Source of the DNA: Spongiibacter pelagi | GTDB lineage: Bacteria > Pseudomonadota > Gammaproteobacteria > Pseudomonadales > Spongiibacteraceae | Reading direction: 5' to 3' | Length of the DNA: 64,000 nucleotides | NCBI RefSeq assembly: GCF_014705705.1 | Contig: NZ_JACXLD010000009.1 | Coordinates: 1 to 64,000, forward strand | Shown here: positions 43,752 to 53,477 of the stretch, one piece after another | How positions within the stretch are numbered: position 1 is the stretch's first letter | Layout: each line of letters opens with the position of its first letter | Notes under the pieces: model-generated | Seen by the model: the letters and a program-made list of their open reading frames with translations, nothing else | The model's database searches: none | What the model was told of the DNA's origin: nothing | Translations under genes and position numbers: made by a program

Positions 43752-45545
43752 ATGCCATCCTATTCCGCGCCAATGCGTGACATCCACTTTGTGCTTAAAG
43801 ATCTGCTCAATGCGCCTGCTCACTACGCGGGGCTGTCTGGCTGCGAAGCGCCTAATGAAGAATTGATGGATGCGATTTTGGCCGAAGGTGCCAAGTTTGC
43901 TGAAAATGTACTCGATCCGATTGCGGCAACAGGCGATGAGCAGGGCTGCCAATTTGAAAATGGCAAAGTCACGACCCCGCCCGGTTTTAAAGAGGCGTTT
44001 AAGCAATGGGCCGAGGGTGGCTGGCAATCTTTCGCAGTGCCGGTGGCAGATGGTGGTCAAGGTCTGCCTTCTTCCCTCGGGACGGTCATCGGTGAAATGA
44101 CTGGTGCACCGTGCTGGGCATTCAGCATGTATACCGGACTGGCTTTGGCGCCGGTGACCTGTTTGCTTAACGGTGGAAGCGAAGCTCAAAAACAGCGCTA
44201 TTTACCTAAATTGATCAGCGGTGAATGGGCCGGGGCTATGTGCCTGACAGAAGCCCATTGCGGCTCGGATGTGGGTTTGCTGCGTACCAAGGCGACCCCC
44301 AATGGCGATGGCACTTACACCTTGCAAGGCACCAAAATTTTTATCTCCGGTGGTGAACAAGATCTGACTGAAAATATTGTTCACGCGATTTTGGCGCGGG
44401 TTGAGGGTGCGCCAGAGGGCACCAAAGGGGTATCACTGTTTATTGCACCAAAGTACTGGGTAGAAGAAGACGGCAGTCTCGGCGAATTTAATAATATTAG
44501 CTGCGGTGCGGTGGAAAAGAAAATGGGTCTCAAAGCCCAAGCCACTTGTGTGATGAACTACGATGGCGCCCGCGCGGTGTTGCTCGGTGAAGAAAATCGC
44601 GGATTGGAAGTGATGTTCAAACTGATGAATACCGCACGCCTTGGCACCGCTCTGCAGGGTTTGGCGATGTCTGAAATCGCGTATCAAGGCGCAGTGGGCT
44701 ATGCCCGCGAACGCCTGCAAATGCGCTCACTTACCGGCCCTAAAAATCCTAATGGCCCTGCCGATCCGATCATTGTGCATCCCGATGTCCGCCGTATGTT
44801 GATGACCCAAAAAGCCATCGTTGAAGGTCAGCGAGCGATGATCTACTGGTTGGCGCAGCAGGTTGATTTAAGCAGTCACGGCAATGCCGAACAAAAAGAA
44901 AATGCCGATCAGCTTTTAGAATTACTGACTCCAATTGCCAAAGCCTTCTGTACAGAAACCGCTCAAGAATCGGTTTATCTCGGTATGCAGGTGTTTGGTG
45001 GCCACGGATATATTGCCGAGCATGGCATGGAGCGTATCGCTCGCGACAATCGAATTTCAACCGTGTATGAAGGCACAACGGGTATTCAAGCCTTGGATTT
45101 ATTGGGCCGTAAAGTCATGGGCAGTGGCGGTACGGTGTTGCGGCATTTCACCAAGCAAATTCACAAATTTTGCGAGTCTCATAAAGCGCGGGAAGATATG
45201 CAGGAATTTATTACGCCATTGAAAGACCTGAATGCCCAGTGGGGTGAGGTGACTATGGCTGTGGGCGAAAAAGCCATGAGTAACGCCGATGAAGTCGGGG
45301 CGGCCTCGGTGGATTATTTGATGTTCTCGGGTTACATCACCTTTGCCTATCTCTGGGCGAAGATGGCGGAGCTGGCATTAGATAAAGCTGCTGAAGGAAA
45401 TACTGATCCACTTTATGGCAGTAAATTGAAAACCGCGCGCTTTTATTTTCAGCGGCTATTGCCACGTACGGCGGCGCACAAAGCGGCGATGCTGGCTGGT
45501 GCTGAAAGTATGATGGCTATGGGCGAAGATGAGTTTATGTTTTAA
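43752..45545 (+). CDS. Acyl-CoA dehydrogenase (long, DmdC/FadE-like)
   Basis: A 597-aa flavoprotein of the long acyl-CoA dehydrogenase class with an extra N-terminal segment and a C-terminal domain. Catalytic Glu440 sits in VYEGTTGIQALDLLGRK. FAD and substrate motifs are MCLTEAHCGSDVGLLRTKA and the QVFGGHGYI segment. Homologues serve fatty-acid beta-oxidation in Pseudomonas (PA0506/PA0508 type) or methylmercaptopropionyl-CoA oxidation (DmdC); sequence does not decide. It is a single-gene unit with a strong terminator downstream. Confidence 0.9.
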   Translation: MPSYSAPMRDIHFVLKDLLNAPAHYAGLSGCEAPNEELMDAILAEGAKFAENVLDPIAATGDEQGCQFENGKVTTPPGFKEAFKQWAEGGWQSFAVPVADGGQGLPSSLGTVIGEMTGAPCWAFSMYTGLALAPVTCLLNGGSEAQKQRYLPKLISGEWAGAMCLTEAHCGSDVGLLRTKATPNGDGTYTLQGTKIFISGGEQDLTENIVHAILARVEGAPEGTKGVSLFIAPKYWVEEDGSLGEFNNISCGAVEKKMGLKAQATCVMNYDGARAVLLGEENRGLEVMFKLMNTARLGTALQGLAMSEIAYQGAVGYARERLQMRSLTGPKNPNGPADPIIVHPDVRRMLMTQKAIVEGQRAMIYWLAQQVDLSSHGNAEQKENADQLLELLTPIAKAFCTETAQESVYLGMQVFGGHGYIAEHGMERIARDNRISTVYEGTTGIQALDLLGRKVMGSGGTVLRHFTKQIHKFCESHKAREDMQEFITPLKDLNAQWGEVTMAVGEKAMSNADEVGAASVDYLMFSGYITFAYLWAKMAELALDKAAEGNTDPLYGSKLKTARFYFQRLLPRTAAHKAAMLAGAESMMAMGEDEFMF

Positions 45546-45601
45546 AACTCGCTATATTAATCAGAGCGTCCACAATCTTGGCGCAATAAAAAATCCCCAG
45601 C

Positions 45602-45636
45602 AAAAAAGGCTCAGTAGAAATTACTGAGCCTTTTTT
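45602..45636. terminator. Bidirectional terminator
   Basis: AAAAAAGGCTCAGTA (45602-45616) pairs perfectly with TACTGAGCCTTTTTT (45622-45636) between the convergent acyl-CoA dehydrogenase and the repeat-protein genes. Confidence 0.93.
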
Positions 45637-45687
45637 GTTATTCAGAAAAATGTCGCGAAGGTATTCGCTGCATTAATCAAAGCTTAC

Positions 45688-47421
45688 CTACTTTACTGAA
45701 ATACCGAGGGCTTTGACGGTTTCAAGATTGAGGTAACCATCTACCGGCAGATCATTGGCGCGCTGATAGGCATTTACCGCCTTCATGGTTTTGGCGCGCA
45801 TCACACCGTCAATCGGGCCGGGGTTGAAGCCCGCGGCATTCAGCGCGGTTTGAATTTCCTTGATCTTTTCAGGCGTGGCGTTGGTGTCACACAGGATCGC
45901 GCGGCGTTCAGTGCGAGCCTCGGCAACTTTAACTTTGCGCTCCAGCGTCTTGTATTGAGCTGGAATGATTTCCTCGCGTACCGACGCGGGAATATCCACA
46001 ACGCGATGGCTGACGGTTTCATAAACCGCAGGAATGATTTCCTCGCGGATGGTGGCAGGCGTGTCAATCACCGTGCGTGAAACCATTTCATAGCGTGCTG
46101 GAATAATGATGTCACGAGTGCTGGATGGCTGATCAATCACTTGCCGTGAAACAGTTTCATATTCAGCGGGAATCGTGATTTCTTCGGTGCGAGCGGGGGT
46201 ATCAATCACGCTGCGTGTTTCTGTTTGGTATACCGCTGGAACAGTAATTTCTTTAACGCCGGCAGGTGAAACCAAAACTTGCTTGGTGATGGTTTTGTAC
46301 TGGGCAGGTATTTCAACCAGGCACATTACATCGTCATCCATGCGGGTGTTATCGGCATTGAACCAACCTTGTTCAACGTTGCTGCCCTGTACTTTGCCAT
46401 CGGCGCCGACTTTAAATGCGGTAACGGGGCGAACTTCAAGCGCGTCGCCAATATAGGCATGGCCGCGTTTCCAGACTTTATGCGCTTCTGAAATTTGTAC
46501 GCGCTCGGTTACCGTTTTAAATGTCGCGGGATAAGGCTCATAACGCGTGCTGGCTTCTTTAACCATGACGCGTTCGCTAACCGTTTTGAATGTTGCAGGA
46601 ATAACGGTGATTTTGGTGCTGGCGGGCTTGCTTAGCACTTGTTCGGTAACGGTTTTATAAGTGGCGGGAATAGGTTCCTTGCGAACCGATTCAGCTTGAA
46701 CCATGACCCGCTCTTCCACGGTTTTGTAAGTGGCGGGCACTGGAATTTGCTTGATCATTTCCGCTTGCACCATTACTTGCTGCTCAACGGTTTTGTAGGT
46801 TGCCGGTACAGAAATATATTTCTTGGTGGCGGGGATGGCCTCTACCTTTTCATACTGGGTTTCGTATTTAATGGGAATAAGCACATTGCCGAAGCAGTTT
46901 TGAGAGACGTCATTTGTGGCGACTTCAACCGGTGCAGGCTGTGGGGCGGCTACGACTTTTTCTGTTGCAGAAATGGGGCGTGGCATATCGCCGCTAAAAT
47001 TATTGTCGCACTGCTTCATGCTCAGGCGAACAATATTCCCCGTTGCGTCCATATAAGCATTGACGTCCATATTGGGCGAAAACGGAATGTATTTGCCTTG
47101 CAGTTCAGGGGCAACACCGTCGCGATTGTGGTGATGAGCCGCGCCGAGATCACAGGCGCCTTGCTCATAGCCGGGGATGCTGCCTAGGGTGGCGGTCATC
47201 ACATTGGCTTCACCTTGGCGAAGCTGAAATGGCTGGGTGGTGTGGGATTTATAAAATTTGGCTGATCCGCTGTTGACGGCGGCATCGCATTCGGCGGCGC
47301 TTGAATAGCCAACATTGCCATATTGGTCGGTGAACAGGTCTGCGTGCGCAGAGCTGGTCGCTATTAAAAACAGCGCACTGCCGAAGACAGCCATCGCGCT
47401 GCCGTATTTTTTCTCACTCAC
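45688..47421 (-). CDS. Secreted protein with about eleven 23-residue repeats and a peptidoglycan-binding domain
   Basis: A 577-aa protein from GTG 47421, which has GGAGA at good spacing and starts a clear signal peptide (ending SSAHA, residue 27). Residues about 30-170 hold several Cys and a His-rich patch. Repeats of the form (I/V)PA-x-Y-(K/E)-T-(V/x)-xx-(Q/R)-V then run to about 520. Five are before and six after an insert (HAYIGDALEV to MCLVEIPAQ). Units before the insert carry VMVQAE-type ends; those after carry VIDTPA-type ends. The last 65 residues form a PG_binding_1 domain (LNAAGFNPGPIDGVMRAKTMKAVNAYQ). Probably wall-associated; function unknown. The frame was trimmed from an upstream TTG lacking support. 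Confidence 0.75.
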   Translation of the reverse strand: MSEKKYGSAMAVFGSALFLIATSSAHADLFTDQYGNVGYSSAAECDAAVNSGSAKFYKSHTTQPFQLRQGEANVMTATLGSIPGYEQGACDLGAAHHHNRDGVAPELQGKYIPFSPNMDVNAYMDATGNIVRLSMKQCDNNFSGDMPRPISATEKVVAAPQPAPVEVATNDVSQNCFGNVLIPIKYETQYEKVEAIPATKKYISVPATYKTVEQQVMVQAEMIKQIPVPATYKTVEERVMVQAESVRKEPIPATYKTVTEQVLSKPASTKITVIPATFKTVSERVMVKEASTRYEPYPATFKTVTERVQISEAHKVWKRGHAYIGDALEVRPVTAFKVGADGKVQGSNVEQGWFNADNTRMDDDVMCLVEIPAQYKTITKQVLVSPAGVKEITVPAVYQTETRSVIDTPARTEEITIPAEYETVSRQVIDQPSSTRDIIIPARYEMVSRTVIDTPATIREEIIPAVYETVSHRVVDIPASVREEIIPAQYKTLERKVKVAEARTERRAILCDTNATPEKIKEIQTALNAAGFNPGPIDGVMRAKTMKAVNAYQRANDLPVDGYLNLETVKALGISVK

Positions 47422-47600
47422 TTTCGTTCTCCATGTGAATTGGTTTTGGAATGGGATTTCCAAGACCAGTAACGATCCTTGTTCAGTAACTATCCTTAGC
47501 TACCGTTTTTTAACTATATAACAGGGGCTGTGTTCGAGATAGCACTGCGGCCAGCCTTTGGTGATATTGCCTATAAGGTGCGCTGTTAAAAGTGGAACAA

Positions 47601-47626
47601 AATAAAAGCGGCGCTAGATAGCGCCG
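47601..47626 (-). terminator. acs intrinsic terminator
   Basis: Minus-strand CGGCGCTA-TC-TAGCGCCG followed by CTTTTATTTTG, 32 bases after the acs stop. Confidence 0.8.
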
Positions 47627-47657
47627 TTGGGGGAATGCGTGGTGTCGAGTTTAAAAA

Positions 47658-49604
47658 TTAACGATTCGCTCGATTATTAATCAGTTCGTCAACCACGGAA
47701 GGGTCGGCAAGGGTTGAAGTGTCGCCCAAATTTTCCAGTTCATTGGCGGCAACTTTACGCAGAATACGGCGCATGATTTTGCCCGAGCGGGTTTTCGGCA
47801 GACCGGGAGCCCACTGGATAATATCGGGTTTGGCAATGGGGCCAATATCTTCGACACAGAGGGCGATCAGTTCTTTTTTCAGTTCATCACTGCCTTGTGC
47901 GCCGTGCATCAGGGTAACGTAGCAGTAAATGCCTTGGCCTTTGATATCGTGGGGATAGCCGACTACCGCTGCCTCGGCGACGAGGTCGTGCTCTACCAAT
48001 GCACTTTCAATTTCGGCGGTGCCCATACGGTGACCGGAAATATTCAGTACGTCGTCAACTCGGCCGGTAATCCAGTAGTCGCCATCGGCATCGCGGCGGG
48101 CGCCATCGCCGGTAAAGTAATAGCCTGGGTGAGTGCTGAAATAGGTTTCGATCATGCGTTGGTGATCGCCATACACGCTGCGAATCTGGCTGGGCCAAGA
48201 GCGTTTGATCACGAGCAGGCCTTCACCGGGGCCTTCGATTTCCTTGCCGTCGTTATCTAGCAGGGCGGGTTCAACACCGAAAAATGGCTTGGTCGCTGAG
48301 CCGGGTTTAAGTTCAGTGGCGCCGGGCATGGGTGTCAGCATATGGGCGCCGGTTTCGGTCTGCCACCAAGTGTCCACAATCGGACATTTGCTGTCACCGA
48401 CCACGCGGTAATACCACTCCCAGGCCTCAGGGTTAATGGGTTCACCTACAGTGCCGAGCAGGCGCAAACTACTGCGTGAGCAGCGTTCAACAAATTCATC
48501 GCCGGCACCCATCAATGCGCGAATGGCGGTGGGGGCGGTGTAGAAGGTGCTGACATTGTGTTTGTCGATCACTTGCCAGCAACGCGATGCATCCGGGTAG
48601 GTGGGGACGCCTTCAAACATCAAGGTCGTGGCGCCATTGGCCAGTGGGCCGTAAACAATATAGCTGTGACCGGTAACCCAGCCGACATCGGCGGTACACC
48701 AGTACACTTCGCCATCTTTATAGTCGAACACATATTTGTGGCTCATGGCCGATTGCAGCAAATAACCTGCGGTGGTGTGCATAACGCCTTTGGGTTTGCC
48801 GGTAGAGCCTGAGGTGTACAGAATAAATAGCGGCGCTTCACTGTCCATCGATTCTGGCGCGCAGTCTGTGCTCGCTGCGGCGGTGGCTTCGTGATACCAA
48901 ACATCGCGTCCTGCTTGCCAGGCGACATTGCCGCCGGTGCGCTTCACTACAAGGGTGTGTTCAATGCAGGCGGTTTCCGGTTCGGCAAGGGCTTTGTCGG
49001 CATTGGCTTTGAGCGGAACGACTTTGCCGCCACGCACGCCTTCATCGGCGGTAATAAGTAATTTGCAGCCGGCATTTTGAATCCGATCTTTCAGGGCTTC
49101 TGGTGAGAAGCCGCCAAACACCACCGAGTGTACTGCGCCTATGCGCGCGCATGCCAACATGGCATAGGCGGCTTCAGGGATCATGGGCATGTAAATACAA
49201 ACCCGGTCGCCTTTGCTGACGCCTAGATTTTTCATGGCATTGGCCAGTCGGCAAACAGCTTCGTGCAGTTGATTGTAAGTAATGTGGCTGCTTTCGGCGG
49301 GGTTATCGCCTTCCCAGATAATGGCGGTTTGCTCGCCTCGGGTGGCTAAATGGCGGTCGATACAGTTGTAGGAAACATTGAGTTGCGCACCGTCAAACCA
49401 CGCCGCTTCACCTTTGGGAAAGTCATATTCACACACGGTGTGCCATTCTTTATCCCAGCTTAAAAATTCACGCGCTTGCTCTGACCAGAACGCATCGGCG
49501 TCATTAATTGAGCGCTGATACATTTCTTCGTAGCGAGCTTGGGTGATGTGCGCGGTGTCGGCATAGCTGGTTGGAATAGGGTGTTTATTGTGTATATGGC
49601 TCAT
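47658..49604 (-). CDS. acs: Acetyl-CoA synthetase
   Basis: A 648-aa AMP-forming ligase converting acetate, ATP and CoA to acetyl-CoA. Signatures are the P-loop [15 protein letters not shown], the core [10 protein letters not shown] and the C-terminal [11 protein letters not shown] with Lys609, the residue controlled by acetylation in homologues. The open frame runs 74 codons upstream without homology; Met 49604 follows AAGAGAAA and is the family start ([11 protein letters not shown]). It works with aceA and glcB on acetate. Position beside the pan genes matches P. aeruginosa acsB (PA4733). Confidence 0.98.
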   Translation of the reverse strand: MSHIHNKHPIPTSYADTAHITQARYEEMYQRSINDADAFWSEQAREFLSWDKEWHTVCEYDFPKGEAAWFDGAQLNVSYNCIDRHLATRGEQTAIIWEGDNPAESSHITYNQLHEAVCRLANAMKNLGVSKGDRVCIYMPMIPEAAYAMLACARIGAVHSVVFGGFSPEALKDRIQNAGCKLLITADEGVRGGKVVPLKANADKALAEPETACIEHTLVVKRTGGNVAWQAGRDVWYHEATAAASTDCAPESMDSEAPLFILYTSGSTGKPKGVMHTTAGYLLQSAMSHKYVFDYKDGEVYWCTADVGWVTGHSYIVYGPLANGATTLMFEGVPTYPDASRCWQVIDKHNVSTFYTAPTAIRALMGAGDEFVERCSRSSLRLLGTVGEPINPEAWEWYYRVVGDSKCPIVDTWWQTETGAHMLTPMPGATELKPGSATKPFFGVEPALLDNDGKEIEGPGEGLLVIKRSWPSQIRSVYGDHQRMIETYFSTHPGYYFTGDGARRDADGDYWITGRVDDVLNISGHRMGTAEIESALVEHDLVAEAAVVGYPHDIKGQGIYCYVTLMHGAQGSDELKKELIALCVEDIGPIAKPDIIQWAPGLPKTRSGKIMRRILRKVAANELENLGDTSTLADPSVVDELINNRANR

Positions 49605-49810
49605 GATTATTTCTCTTATCTGGCGAAGTTGATCTCCGGCCGATTTTTCCGGCGCGGAAACCAACGTGGTGATGATCCTGTGAGTTGAGGCTTGGCCCCA
49701 GATATTATCCGTATTTTTCCCAAGCATAGCCGCTTGTTTGGCAGGTTTATAGACTTTCTCGACTAAAGTCGAAGAGAAGATTTGGCGGGCGGAAGACGTT
49801 TTGCGGGCAT

Positions 49811-49840
49811 AAAAAAACGCCGTCACAAAGACGGCGTTTT
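49811..49840 (-). terminator. panD intrinsic terminator
   Basis: Minus-strand AAAACGCCGTC-TTTGT-GACGGCGTTTTTTT, 24 bases after the panD stop. It closes the panBCD side of the cluster before acs. Confidence 0.92.
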
Positions 49841-49863
49841 AAGGCTATTTGATCGTGTAGCGC

Positions 49864-50244
49864 TTACGCGACTTGAACCGGAATCGCGTTGCTGGAGTGG
49901 CTAACGGTATTGTCTGGGTTCATATAGATCAGGCGTGGCTTGAAGTTAATCAGCTCGGCCTCGGTGTAGCTGGCATAGGCGCAGATAATCACCACGTCAT
50001 CAACGCCGGCTTTGTGGGCCGCTGCGCCGTTAACGGAGATGATGCCGCTATTGTCTTCGCCGCGAATGGCATAGGTGGTGAAGCGCTTGCCATTGGTTAC
50101 GTTGTAAATCTGAATTTGTTCGAACTCGCGGATGCCAGACATATCCAGCAATTTGCCATCGATCGCGCAAGATCCTTCATAGTCCAGTACCGCATGGGTA
50201 ACACGGGCTTTGTGGAGCTTGGCTTTAAGCATAACGGACTGCAT
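49864..50244 (-). CDS. panD: Aspartate 1-decarboxylase proenzyme
   Basis: A 126-aa pyruvoyl enzyme, E. coli length, that makes beta-alanine for pantothenate. The self-cleavage site is Gly24-Ser25 (YEGSCAID); Ser25 becomes the pyruvoyl group. Lys9 and Tyr22 are also present, as are Thr-containing [10 protein letters not shown] and [10 protein letters not shown]-type (here [10 protein letters not shown]) motifs. Met 50244 was chosen over an upstream frame start. Maturation is expected to need PanM, encoded at 5.8 kb. It follows panC by 32 bases. Confidence 0.97.
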   Translation of the reverse strand: MQSVMLKAKLHKARVTHAVLDYEGSCAIDGKLLDMSGIREFEQIQIYNVTNGKRFTTYAIRGEDNSGIISVNGAAAHKAGVDDVVIICAYASYTEAELINFKPRLIYMNPDNTVSHSSNAIPVQVA

Positions 50245-50276
50245 AACGCTATTCCTCTCTTGGATTTTGCTGCGGC

Positions 50277-51161
50277 CTAGTTGGTGGCCAGCATGCCCCA
50301 ATCCGAGCTGGGGTTTAGGTTGTGGGTGACATTATCAATGAGCCGGGTGCTGCCCAGTTTTGCGGCGGCAAGTATAACAATTTCTTCGGTCTCTGGTGTT
50401 ACATCCAGAAGATCGCGGGCATCACAGATATTAAAGTAATCTGGTTCAAATCCGGCCGCTTGCAAGCTCAGGCGAGCATGGCATTCCAGCTCGCGGTAGC
50501 TGTCGTAACCACAGGCAATCGCCTGGCGAGTTTCCTGCAAAATGCGGTGTAAGACCGGCGCAATTTGGCGCTGCTCTTCATTCAAATAGCCATTGCGCGA
50601 ACTTAGCGCTAGGCCATCTTCGGCGCGGGCGGTGGCAACACCGACAACGTTAACCGGCATAAGCAGATCGCGCACCATTTTGCGGATGATGCTGAGCTGC
50701 TGAAAATCTTTCTCGCCAAATACGGCGACATCGGGCTGCACAATATTGAACAGCTTGTTTACCACGGTGGTTACGCCGTCAAAATGACCGGGGCGGCTGG
50801 CACCACAATGGCGGTTGCCCAGCTCAGGTACGCAAACCTTGCTGTGGATTTCCATGCCTTCCGGGTAGATTTCTTCTACTTGGGGCAGGAATAGGTACTG
50901 AGTGCCCTCGGCAAACAGCTTCTCTTTATCTGCAGTAATAGTACGCGGATAGTTGTCTAGATCTTCATTAGCGCCAAATTGCAGCGGATTAACGAAAATA
51001 CTGACCACAACAACATCGGCCAATTGACGGGCGCGGCGAACAAGGCTGATGTGACCTTCATGGAGATTGCCCATGGTCGGTACAAAAGCCACGCTTTTGC
51101 CTGTCTGTCTTGCAGTGTTAAGAGCGGACCGCAACGCTTCCGCCGTGCTATACGTTTTCAT
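50277..51161 (-). CDS. panC: Pantothenate synthetase
   Basis: A 294-aa ligase joining pantoate and beta-alanine. The nucleotidyltransferase HIGH-type motif is in [14 protein letters not shown] (about 31-44). FGEKDFQQL and [11 protein letters not shown] supply the ATP and pantoate sites. The frame begins with TTG three codons earlier; ATG 51161 ([10 protein letters not shown]) is preferred. Upstream lies a 298-bp gap to panB, unusual for a panBC pair; panC and panD appear to have their own promoter there. Confidence 0.97.
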   Translation of the reverse strand: MKTYSTAEALRSALNTARQTGKSVAFVPTMGNLHEGHISLVRRARQLADVVVVSIFVNPLQFGANEDLDNYPRTITADKEKLFAEGTQYLFLPQVEEIYPEGMEIHSKVCVPELGNRHCGASRPGHFDGVTTVVNKLFNIVQPDVAVFGEKDFQQLSIIRKMVRDLLMPVNVVGVATARAEDGLALSSRNGYLNEEQRQIAPVLHRILQETRQAIACGYDSYRELECHARLSLQAAGFEPDYFNICDARDLLDVTPETEEIVILAAAKLGSTRLIDNVTHNLNPSSDWGMLATN

Positions 51162-51282
51162 ACCACCCAACTTCCCAATCTCTAGCCTTACAGAACTATC
51201 CGCAAGTGGTTTACTGTGAAGTCAGTCCGCATTCTCGGCGGGCTGGCAACGGTTGTAACAGTGTTTTTTGCCCAAGCAGAAT

Positions 51283-51299
51283 TGCTCATTAAGTGAGCA
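51283..51299. promoter_or_regulatory. Inverted repeat in the panB-panC gap
   Basis: TGCTCA-TTAAG-TGAGCA is a perfect dyad in the 298-bp gap 51162-51459. It may be an operator for panCD or a weak panB 3' hairpin; no T-run follows. Nothing else recognisable is in the gap. Confidence 0.35.
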
Positions 51300-51459
51300 G
51301 TTCTAACATGGCGGGCAAGTATGCCGGAATCGACAGGGGCGTTCAATCCTTCGGTAACAAAAAATTCACATAAATGTTACGGGCAAAATGTTCCTGCAGG
51401 TAACACCTTAAATGATTCAATAGCTTAGGAAAAGAACGAGAGAAAATACTCGGATTTTC

Positions 51460-52251
51460 TTAGTTAAAACAATGCTCTTCGGCCGGAAAGCTACCGTCTT
51501 CAACCGCTTCGCGGTAGCGGCTGAGGGCGTGTTCAATACTAGCGCTGCCTTCGGCAAAGTTGCGAACAAAGCGGGCGGTTTTCTCGGTAACACCGAGAAG
51601 GTCGTGCATGACCAGAACTTGGGCATCGGTATGTGGTCCGGCGCCAATGCCGATAACGGGAATGTGGAGCTTATCAGTGATCTGTTTTGCCAGCGAAGTG
51701 GGTACACACTCCAAAACCAAGAGCATGGCTCCGGCAGCCTCTAGGGCAAGGGCGTCTTCAATCATGGCTTGAGCGGCAGCGGCATCGCGGCCCTGTACTC
51801 GGTAGCCACCAAAGACGTTAACGGATTGCGGGGTAAGACCGAGGTGGCAGCACACCGGGATGCCGGCGCGGTTGAGTTGACGAATGCTGTCTGCCAGCCA
51901 TGCGCCGCCTTCAATTTTTACCATATGCGCACCGGCGCGCATCAAACTGGTGGCGCTCTCTAGGCATTGCTCGGTGGTGTTGTAACTGCCAAAGGGCAGG
52001 TCGGCCATAATCATCGGCTGTGCACAGCCGCGTTTTACGCAGGCGGTGTGGTAGGCCATATCTGCAACTGTAACGGGCAGGGTGGAGTCATTGCCCTGCA
52101 CAACATTGCCCAGCGAGTCGCCAACCAGAATCACGTCGATGGCGGCTTTTTCCACCAAGCGGGCGTAGCTGGCTTCATAGCAGGTGACCACGGCAAATTT
52201 TTGCCCGTCCTGCTTTTTCTTGAGCAGACTTTGAATACTGACCTTGCTCAT
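51460..52251 (-). CDS. panB: 3-methyl-2-oxobutanoate hydroxymethyltransferase
   Basis: A 263-aa barrel enzyme making ketopantoate from alpha-ketoisovalerate and methylene-THF. Motifs are VTCYEASYARLVEKA (18-32), ILVGDSLGNVVQG with the metal acids, MADLPFGSYN, and the catalytic Glu region VLECVPTSLA. The C-terminal GIGAGPHTDAQVLVMHDLLG is conserved. AAGGAG precedes the ATG. Between panC and the deoxynucleoside kinase gene, as in pseudomonads. Confidence 0.97.
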   Translation of the reverse strand: MSKVSIQSLLKKKQDGQKFAVVTCYEASYARLVEKAAIDVILVGDSLGNVVQGNDSTLPVTVADMAYHTACVKRGCAQPMIMADLPFGSYNTTEQCLESATSLMRAGAHMVKIEGGAWLADSIRQLNRAGIPVCCHLGLTPQSVNVFGGYRVQGRDAAAAQAMIEDALALEAAGAMLLVLECVPTSLAKQITDKLHIPVIGIGAGPHTDAQVLVMHDLLGVTEKTARFVRNFAEGSASIEHALSRYREAVEDGSFPAEEHCFN

Positions 52252-52287
52252 GGCAACTCCTTAAATGGTGCGGATAGCTGATGAAGT

Positions 52288-52974
52288 TTAGACGATGGAA
52301 AAAGAGGGATTAAAGTAATGGCGGCCGCCATTAATTTCCAGCAGATACTGCAGTAATTGTTCGAAATGCGAGTCATTATTTGCGAAATCAATTTCGGTGG
52401 CGTTGATGATCAGCAGTGGCGCCTCGGTGTAGTCCAGAAAAAACTCGGTATACGCGGCATTGATGCGTTCGAGGTAGTCCAGATCAATATGGCGTTCGTG
52501 CTTGATACCGCGCTGTTGAATACGGTCTTTTAATACTTTAATTGGGGCTTGCAGGTAGATGACTAAATCCGGGGTGGGCATATCCACCTCCAGTTTTTCA
52601 TAGACTTTGTTGTACAGCTCCAGCTCGTCTTTATCTAGGGTGGCGCGGGCAAACAGCGGATCTTTTTGGAACAGAAAGTCGGCGATGGTGGTGCGATTGA
52701 ACAGATCGTCTTCGGTCAGCTCGTTAAGTTGCTGGGCGCGTTGCAGTAAAAAGAATAGCTGGGTGGATAGCGCTGCATGGCGTTGATTGGCGTAAAAGCT
52801 GGGCAGAAAGGGGTTGTCTTCTGCCTGCTCGAGCAGCAAGCCAAAGTTTAGCCGCTCGGCCAGTTTGCGGGTCAATGTGGTTTTGCCCACGCCAATAGGA
52901 CCCTCAATCGCGATAAAGCGCGGCGGGTTTTCTTCATTAATAATGGGTTTGTTGACCAGTCGTTCTCTAATCAT
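52288..52974 (-). CDS. Deoxynucleoside kinase (dNK family)
   Basis: A 228-aa P-loop kinase. Walker A GPIGVGKTT is at 25-33. LLEQAEDNPFLPSFY and DRIQQRGIKHER (the LID) match bacterial deoxyadenosine/deoxyguanosine kinases; TTIADFLFQKDPLFA replaces the DRS motif region. It phosphorylates salvaged deoxynucleosides. Exact substrate unknown. The gene lies 11 bases after folK and before panB, a conserved pairing in Pseudomonas relatives. Confidence 0.88.
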   Translation of the reverse strand: MIRERLVNKPIINEENPPRFIAIEGPIGVGKTTLTRKLAERLNFGLLLEQAEDNPFLPSFYANQRHAALSTQLFFLLQRAQQLNELTEDDLFNRTTIADFLFQKDPLFARATLDKDELELYNKVYEKLEVDMPTPDLVIYLQAPIKVLKDRIQQRGIKHERHIDLDYLERINAAYTEFFLDYTEAPLLIINATEIDFANNDSHFEQLLQYLLEINGGRHYFNPSFSIV

Positions 52975-52985
52975 GCGTCTTTTTT

Positions 52986-53477
52986 TTAGCTAATAGGTGT
53001 GTCTAGCAGCCAGAGCTGTTGAGTGTTCATGTTGCCGGAATCGGTGTAATGGTCAAGTCCGCGGGCTGTCAAAAGCTCGGGCGCGAGTTCCCCGAGAGGA
53101 AAAAGCACAAAGTCGCGCTCCCACATACGGGGATGGGGAAGACTAAGCTCCGGTGTTTCCCGGTGTTCTTCGCCAAAGAGTAATAAGTCGAGATCCAGTG
53201 TGCGCGGCCCCCAGTGGATCAGGCGTTGCCGACCAAACTGGGCTTCCAGTTTTTGTAACTCTGAGAGCAGGCCGAGGGCGTCGAGCTCGGTGTGCAGTTC
53301 GGCGACGGCGTTAACATAATCACCCTGCAGGCCGGGGCCAATAGCTTTAGAGCCGTAAAGCTGAGACTGGGCTGAAAGCTGGGTGTGGGGCAGGGTGGCC
53401 AGCGCGGCGATGGCCGCCGTTATTTGCTGGCGGGGATTTTCCAGATTACTGCCAAGTCCAATAAAACAACGGGTCAT
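52986..53477 (-). CDS. folK: 2-amino-4-hydroxy-6-hydroxymethyldihydropteridine pyrophosphokinase
   Basis: A 163-aa folate-pathway enzyme transferring pyrophosphate from ATP to the pterin. FIGLGSNLENP at the start, RTLDLDLLLFG (about 96-106) with the two metal-binding Asp residues, and LSLPHPRMWERDFVLFPL are signatures. Met 53477 overlaps the pcnB stop (ATGA); an upstream 43-codon extension lies inside pcnB and was rejected. Coupled to pcnB, as is common in gammaproteobacteria. Confidence 0.97.
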   Translation of the reverse strand: MTRCFIGLGSNLENPRQQITAAIAALATLPHTQLSAQSQLYGSKAIGPGLQGDYVNAVAELHTELDALGLLSELQKLEAQFGRQRLIHWGPRTLDLDLLLFGEEHRETPELSLPHPRMWERDFVLFPLGELAPELLTARGLDHYTDSGNMNTQQLWLLDTPIS

